From positions 1-5,300 of the forward strand of contig PFDL01000019.1 in the NCBI GenBank assembly GCA_002772575.1: a stretch of 5,300 nucleotides of DNA, given 5' to 3'. A program made the translations under genes and the position numbers. The DNA is from Parcubacteria group bacterium CG10_big_fil_rev_8_21_14_0_10_35_15 (GTDB taxonomy: Bacteria; Patescibacteriota; Minisyncoccia; Minisyncoccales; GWA2-46-15). The notes beneath the pieces were generated by a model. That model saw nothing but the letters and a program-made list of their open reading frames with translations. It made no database searches and was not told where the DNA came from. Shown piece by piece: positions 4,132-5,300 of the stretch. Position 1 is the first letter of the stretch. Every line of letters starts with the position of its first letter.

Positions 4132-5300
4132 ATGAGTGACAAATATCAACCCATTATTGGTTTAGAAATCCACATTGAATTGGCGACTAAAAGCAAGATG
4201 TTTTGTGGTTGTGATGCCTTTCATTTTAACGTAGAACCAAATACTCATTGTTGTCCTGTTTGCCTTGCCTTGCCCGGCGCTTTGCCAGTGCCTAATAAAA
4301 AAGCAATTGATTGGACCATTATGCTCGGACTAGCTTTAGGCTGTAATATTCCAGAAGAATCAAAATTTGACAGAAAAAACTATTTTTATCCAGATCTTCC
4401 TAAGGGTTATCAAATAAGCCAATATGATCAGCCATTATGCTCTCAAGGTAAAATGATTTTAAAAGATAACAAAGAAATAAGAATCAGAAGGGTTCATTTG
4501 GAAGAAGATACGGCTAAATTAATCCATAATCAAGAAGCAACCTTAATAGATTTTAATCGTTCCGGAGTGCCGTTGCTTGAAGTTGTAACCGAACCTGATT
4601 TTGAGAATGTTTCTCAAGTTGACGAATTTTTGAAAAAACTGCAATTGATTGTCAGATATCTCGGCATTTCTGCTGCTGACATGGAAAAAGGCTCAATGAG
4701 ACTAGAACCCAATATCTCAGTTAGGACATGCGATGTCCAAAGGACATCGCATGTCCAAGACGAATTGCCTTCTTACAAAGTTGAAGTAAAGAACATCAAC
4801 TCTTTCAGGTTTGTCAGAAAAGCCATTGCATACGAAGTATCAAGACAGCGGCAAATACTGGAAAAAGGAGGAACTCCAAGCCAACAAACAATGGGCTGGG
4901 ATGAGGCAAAGTCAATAACGATTTTACAAAGAAACAAAGAAGAAGCTAACGATTATCGCTATTTCCCGGAACCAGATATTCCACTAATGAGTTTTAATAA
5001 AAAAGAAATTGACGAAATAAAAAAACAAATCCCAGAACTACCTGATGAAAAAATAAAACGCTTTCTAAAAGAATATGGTATTTCAAATATCAACGCTCAA
5101 ATACTGATTGAGAATAAAGAGCTAGCTCAATATTTTGAAGAAGCAGTTAAAATCTCCAAAAACTTATCTGCGATCCAAATTGCCAATTGGATTATAAATA
5201 AAAAAATCAACATTGAAACAATCAATCCCAAGAAATTGATAGAAACTATTGTTAAGTCTAAGCAAATGTTTGAAATTAACGATAAAGATCTTGAATTAAT
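4132..5300 (+). CDS. gatB: Asp/Glu-tRNA amidotransferase subunit B (3' end outside window)
   Basis: Open from ATG 4132 to the window edge: 389 codons plus two bases, so roughly the last 80-110 residues are missing. GatB binds the misacylated tRNA, phosphorylates the side chain with ATP and amidates it with ammonia from GatA. Visible marks: GLEIHIEL (10-17), with the Glu and His of the metal site; C25, C27, C41 and C44 (FCGC and CCPVC), a likely zinc-binding set; LALPGALPVPN (45-55); RKNYFYPDLPKGYQISQYD (81-99); VHLEEDTAKL (121-130); DFNRSGVPLLEVVTEPD (140-156); KGSMRLEPNISVR (186-198); and KVEVKNINSFRF (216-227). The C-terminal helical region (from about 290) is partly present. Oddity: residues 198-209 (RTCDVQRTSHVQ) are two copies of a hexapeptide encoded by a palindromic insert. 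The start is 6 nt after asnS, without a Shine-Dalgarno sequence. Confidence 0.95.
   Translation, partial: MSDKYQPIIGLEIHIELATKSKMFCGCDAFHFNVEPNTHCCPVCLALPGALPVPNKKAIDWTIMLGLALGCNIPEESKFDRKNYFYPDLPKGYQISQYDQPLCSQGKMILKDNKEIRIRRVHLEEDTAKLIHNQEATLIDFNRSGVPLLEVVTEPDFENVSQVDEFLKKLQLIVRYLGISAADMEKGSMRLEPNISVRTCDVQRTSHVQDELPSYKVEVKNINSFRFVRKAIAYEVSRQRQILEKGGTPSQQTMGWDEAKSITILQRNKEEANDYRYFPEPDIPLMSFNKKEIDEIKKQIPELPDEKIKRFLKEYGISNINAQILIENKELAQYFEEAVKISKNLSAIQIANWIINKKINIETINPKKLIETIVKSKQMFEINDKDLEL
4723..4758. repeat. 36-nt doubled palindrome inserted in frame in gatB
   Basis: Two 18-nt direct repeats, AGGACATGCGATGTCCAA (4723-4740) and the same with central GCG changed to CGC (4741-4758). Because each unit is a short palindrome (GGACAT/ATGTCC around 3 nt), 4724-4738 and 4742-4756 are also perfect 15-bp inverted repeats separated by AAA. 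The length is 12 codons, so the gatB frame is kept. It encodes RTCDVQ then RTSHVQ, between the conserved ISVR strand and the KVEVKNINSF block, where other GatB proteins have a shorter variable loop. Confidence 0.85.

Noticed and set aside
4723..4758. CRISPR-like repeat
   Set aside because: There are only two 18-nt units, directly adjacent with no spacers and inside a coding frame.

Overview
The window looks like a piece of a small, AT-rich bacterial genome, most likely from the Patescibacteria (Candidate Phyla Radiation). This rests on several weak signs that agree. The tRNA gene does not encode its CCA end. The genes are tightly packed and most starts lack a Shine-Dalgarno sequence. There is a free-standing GIY-YIG mini-protein and a small membrane-anchored protein of a type I associate with this group. 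Palindromic mini-repeats also interrupt genes. The standard genetic code fits every gene here. The lineage is an inference and no 16S gene is present.

Left part (1-900, all minus strand). In the direction of transcription the order is: a 169-residue membrane-anchored protein with an R-x4-H (HEPN-like) motif; a broken 5' half of an initiator tRNA gene whose D-arm is replaced by a 31-nt hairpin; a GIY-YIG endonuclease; and a complete initiator tRNA gene. The endonuclease ORF starts 6 nt after the tRNA fragment. It ends inside the complete tRNA, taking its last 11 codons from the tRNA 5' half and its stop codon from the anticodon loop. The simplest reading is a mobile endonuclease gene that inserted into the tRNA-fMet gene and rebuilt it with its own copy of the 5' half.

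Middle (900-985). A short divergent intergenic region holds plausible promoters for both directions and a 14-bp perfect palindrome.

Right part (986-5300, all plus strand). A run of translation genes, gatC - gatA - asnS - gatB (cut by the window edge). GatC, GatA and GatB form the amidotransferase that converts misacylated Glu-tRNA(Gln), and where needed Asp-tRNA(Asn), to the correct aminoacyl-tRNA. Asparaginyl-tRNA synthetase lies between gatA and gatB. A direct AsnRS in this operon suggests that the amidotransferase mainly supplies Gln-tRNA(Gln). gatA-asnS-gatB are separated by 1 and 6 nt. gatC and gatA are separated by 94 nt, which contain an in-frame duplicate of the gatC C-terminus beyond its stop codon and a perfect -10 box for gatA. 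gatB carries a frame-preserving 36-nt palindromic insertion.

The three things most worth following are the endonuclease/tRNA-fMet arrangement, the two doubled-palindrome mini-elements (one in the tRNA fragment, one in gatB), and the duplicated gatC end.
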